Assembly (NCBI RefSeq): GCF_000382365.1
Contig: NZ_KB908223.1
Coordinates: forward strand, 62,001 to 126,000
Source of the DNA: Pannonibacter phragmitetus DSM 14782
GTDB lineage: Bacteria > Pseudomonadota > Alphaproteobacteria > Rhizobiales > Stappiaceae
Reading direction: 5' to 3'
DNA length: 64,000 nucleotides
This document shows positions 61,982 through 64,000 of this stretch, piece after piece. Position numbers and translations under genes: made by a program. How positions within the stretch are numbered: the first letter of the stretch is position 1; each line of letters opens with the position of its first letter. The notes under the pieces are model-generated. The model was not told where the DNA came from and made no database searches. It was given only the letters and a program-made list of their open reading frames with translations.

Positions 61982-62133
61982 CGTCATGCCATGACTTGAT
62001 CATGGCATCCATTCCCTGACCTATCCATAAAGACAGCCTCTGAATATGCATTTCCAGGACCTGGCCTCAATCTCCAGCATGTGAAAAGCGAGAGGTAATG
62101 GCATGGATGCCATGATCAAGTCATGGCATGACG
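61982..62133. repeat. Perfect 31-bp inverted repeat with nested palindromes
   Basis: Arms 61982-62012 and 62103-62133 are exact reverse complements, 90 nt apart. Each arm contains its own hairpin with stem TGCCATGA / TCATGGCA and 5-nt loop (cttga in the first, tcaag in the second). It lies between the convergent GH105 and sugar-ATPase genes. It follows the same inverted-pair layout as the repeats at 2.4, 12.5, 18.9, 20.0 and 53.1 kb. The rest of the gap (61868-62179) holds only the terminator. Confidence 0.85.
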
Positions 62134-62179
62134 GAGTTATGGGGAACGAAATACTGTAGAGAAGAGGACTTACCTCCCC

Positions 62180-63241
62180 TCACCTGATCCGTCTGCCCGA
62201 CTCATCTGCCGTGAAATACATCGCCTGCGCCGGATCGAAGCTGATACCGGCCTGATCGCCTGCACGAAGGCCCATGTCCTCGCGCTGCTCGACAATCAGC
62301 TTGCTGCCGTTGGCGGCCATCAGATGCACGTAGGAAACGCCGCCCAGCGCCTCCACCATGTCCACCTTGTGCGTGGTGCCGGAGCGCTCGATGCGCAGAT
62401 GCTGCGGGCGCAGGCCGAAGGTGACCGGGCCATCGGCAACAGACGCCGCCGGACGGGCAAAGATGGCGTCACCAAGCCCCGGAACCTTGAGCCCCTCGCC
62501 GCTGACGCTCGCCTCAAGGAAATTCATGGCCGGTGAGCCGATGAAGCCTGCGACGAAGCGGTTGTCCGGGTCGTTGTAGAGATCCAGCGGCTTGCCGGCT
62601 TGTTCGATACGCCCGGCGCGCAGAACCACGATCTTGTCGGCCAGCGTCATTGCCTCGACCTGGTCATGGGTGACGTAGATCATGGTTGCGCCGATTTCCC
62701 GGTGGAGACGGGCAATCTCGACACGCATCTCGACGCGCAGTTCGGCATCAAGGTTCGACAGCGGCTCATCGAAGAGGAAGACTTCCGGCCCGCGCACGAT
62801 GGCACGGCCGATGGCAACGCGCTGACGCTGACCGCCGGAGAGCGCCTTGGGCTTGCGAGCCAGCAGCGGCTCCAGCTTCAGGATTTTCGCGGCCGCCGCC
62901 ACCTTCGCCTCGATTTCCGCCTTGGGATGGCCGGTCATCTTGAGGCCGAAACCCATGTTCTCCGCCACCGTCATGTGCGGATAGAGCGCATAGGTCTGGA
63001 ACACCATCGCCACGCCGCGTTCGGCCGGATCAAGGGCGGTCACATCACGCGCACCGATCCGGATTGCACCGGAACTGGTGCTTTCCAGCCCCGCCACCAT
63101 GCGCAGCAGCGTGGACTTGCCGCAGCCCGAGGGGCCGACGAAAACACAGAATTCGCCATGCTCGATGGTCAGGTCCACCCCATGGATGACCCCGACTTCG
63201 CCAAACTTCTTGACCACATGCTCGAACGAGACGCCGGACAT
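62180..63241 (-). CDS. Sugar ABC transporter ATPase, UgpC/MalK-like
   Basis: A 353-residue ATPase. Walker A is GPSGCGKSTLL, the signature LSGGQRQRVAIGRAI, Walker B FLFDEPLSNLD and the switch VTHDQVEAMTLAD; the C-terminal regulatory (TOBE/OB) domain spans ~240-353. It is preceded by the IclR regulator, 12 nt away, on the same strand. The permeases and binding protein are not in the window, and could lie further left-hand on the transcript only if they were downstream, which they are not; they are probably upstream, beyond the right edge, or elsewhere. Confidence 0.88.
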   Translation of the reverse strand: MSGVSFEHVVKKFGEVGVIHGVDLTIEHGEFCVFVGPSGCGKSTLLRMVAGLESTSSGAIRIGARDVTALDPAERGVAMVFQTYALYPHMTVAENMGFGLKMTGHPKAEIEAKVAAAAKILKLEPLLARKPKALSGGQRQRVAIGRAIVRGPEVFLFDEPLSNLDAELRVEMRVEIARLHREIGATMIYVTHDQVEAMTLADKIVVLRAGRIEQAGKPLDLYNDPDNRFVAGFIGSPAMNFLEASVSGEGLKVPGLGDAIFARPAASVADGPVTFGLRPQHLRIERSGTTHKVDMVEALGGVSYVHLMAANGSKLIVEQREDMGLRAGDQAGISFDPAQAMYFTADESGRRIR

Positions 63242-63253
63242 GGATTTCCTCCC

Positions 63254-64000
63254 TCAGATCTGCTTGCGTTCCGGAAACCGCCAGGCCTCCACGTCTGCAG
63301 CAATGGCGCTGGCGCAGGCCTTGAGCTGCGGGGCCAGTTGCTCCAGCCCGTCGAGGCTGTTCCGGGTTGTTGTGGATGTGACCGAAAGCGCACCCAGCAC
63401 GCTGCCACCCGACGACAGAACCGGCACGGCGAGGCAGATGATGCCCGGCTCGTGCTCCTCCCGGTCGAAGGCGTGGCCGCTCTTGCGGATTTCCCCAAGC
63501 TCGGCGAGAAGCTCCTCGCGCGAGCCGAGGGTCTTCGGCGTGAAACGATAGAAGGACTGGCGCGCAACGGCCTGCTGCTTTGCCGCCTCCGGCAGGAAGG
63601 CGAGCATGGCCTTGCCGACACCGGTGCAATAGGCAGGCCCGACCTTGCCGGCCTGGCTGAACATTTCCACGGGCCGGGCGGCGTTGCGCTTGTCCACATA
63701 AAGCACCTGCCCCTGATCCAGCTGCGCCAGATGCAGGGTTTCGCCCAGCTCTGCCGACAGTCTGTCGAGCCAGGGGCGTGCCAGAGGTGCAAGAGAACTC
63801 TGCGACCAGGCTGCATGGGCCAGCCGCACCAGCCGCACGCCCAGCGCATAATTCTGGCTGTCCGCGTCATAGGCGAGCATGCCCTGATGGGTCAGGGTCT
63901 GCAGCAGGCGGTAAAGCGTGGCCTTCGGATAGGGGCTGATCGCCAGAATATCCGTGAAGCGCACCGGCCGGCCCGCCTGCGCCACAAGATCCAGCACGGC
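63254..64000 (-). CDS. IclR-family transcriptional regulator, N-terminus outside window
   Basis: At least 248 residues; the reading frame continues past the right edge (the last codons read AVLDLVAQAGRPVRFTDIL). The N-terminal winged helix is nearly complete, with the recognition region YPKATLYRLLQTLTHQGML. The effector domain follows, including GKVGPAYCTGVGKAMLAFLPE and the C-terminal EHEPGIICLAVPVLSSGG with conserved cysteine. It lies 12 nt before the sugar ATPase gene and may control it and neighbouring sugar-use genes, as IclR proteins often do for pectin and uronate catabolism. Confidence 0.88.
   Translation of the reverse strand, partial: AVLDLVAQAGRPVRFTDILAISPYPKATLYRLLQTLTHQGMLAYDADSQNYALGVRLVRLAHAAWSQSSLAPLARPWLDRLSAELGETLHLAQLDQGQVLYVDKRNAARPVEMFSQAGKVGPAYCTGVGKAMLAFLPEAAKQQAVARQSFYRFTPKTLGSREELLAELGEIRKSGHAFDREEHEPGIICLAVPVLSSGGSVLGALSVTSTTTRNSLDGLEQLAPQLKACASAIAADVEAWRFPERKQI

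Noticed and set aside
1-64000. tRNA, rRNA, integrase, insertion sequence or prophage genes
   Set aside because: I looked for cloverleaf-type ends, transposase and integrase motifs and phage structural genes and found none that I could support.

Overview
The window is GC-rich chromosomal DNA with bacterial gene density. It fits an alphaproteobacterium of the Rhizobiales (Hyphomicrobiales). The best pointers are an aapJQMP general amino-acid permease next to metC, a D-erythronate dehydrogenase paired with a sugar-acid dehydratase, a cyclopropane-fatty-acid cluster with a ChrR-like protein, and many ABC and TTT uptake systems. The genus cannot be fixed from sequence alone. I see no rRNA, tRNA, CRISPR array, phage or insertion sequence.

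Layout. 1-2.4 kb: end of denD and a XylD-like IlvD/Edd dehydratase. 2.6-8.7 kb: an ABC importer with a metallophosphoesterase, under a divergent LacI regulator with a visible operator. 8.8-12.4 kb: an FAD oxidoreductase / DUF1365 / cyclopropane-fatty-acid synthase operon. 12.6-16.7 kb: a large glycine-rich autotransporter. 17-18.8 kb: polar amino-acid binding protein and permease without an ATPase. 19-20.8 kb: an SDR and an orphan ChrR-like protein. 21-25.8 kb: cysteine synthase, cardiolipin synthase, AlaX editing protein, mercaptopyruvate sulfurtransferase and a META-domain protein. 26.2-32.2 kb: aapPMQJ and divergent metC. 32.3-40.3 kb: DUF4387, DUF1446/AtuA-like protein and TctABC, divergent from a response regulator, histidine kinase and periplasmic binding protein. 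40.3-45.9 kb: a two-subunit sodium/solute symporter, divergent from a small unknown gene overlapping an exonuclease-CBS-DUF294 fusion. 46-49.1 kb: MFS transporter, a lower-GC DUF4760 gene and nitronate monooxygenase. 49.2-53 kb: N-acetylglucosamine catabolism (nagA, SIS protein, GntR regulator, BadF-type kinase). 53.3-61.9 kb: AraC regulator and a TogMNAB-type oligogalacturonide importer with GH28 and GH105 enzymes. 62.2-64 kb: a sugar ABC ATPase and a partial IclR regulator.

Taken together, most of the window is sugar-acid, amino-sugar, pectin-fragment and amino-acid scavenging, as expected of a soil or plant-associated organism. Each importer has a nearby regulator, and several intergenic gaps show a matching operator.

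The most interesting regulatory signal is a set of three promoter-like sequences with the same architecture (a TGATCC-type -35, an 18-nt spacer and a TA-rich -10). They lie before the fatty-acid operon, the SDR and the ChrR-like gene. This looks like an RpoE/ChrR-type (ECF11) regulon whose sigma factor is not encoded here. A second signal is a family of small palindromes, with varied stems but a nearly constant 5-nt loop (ACAAG or TCAAG). They always occur as inverted pairs in intergenic DNA.
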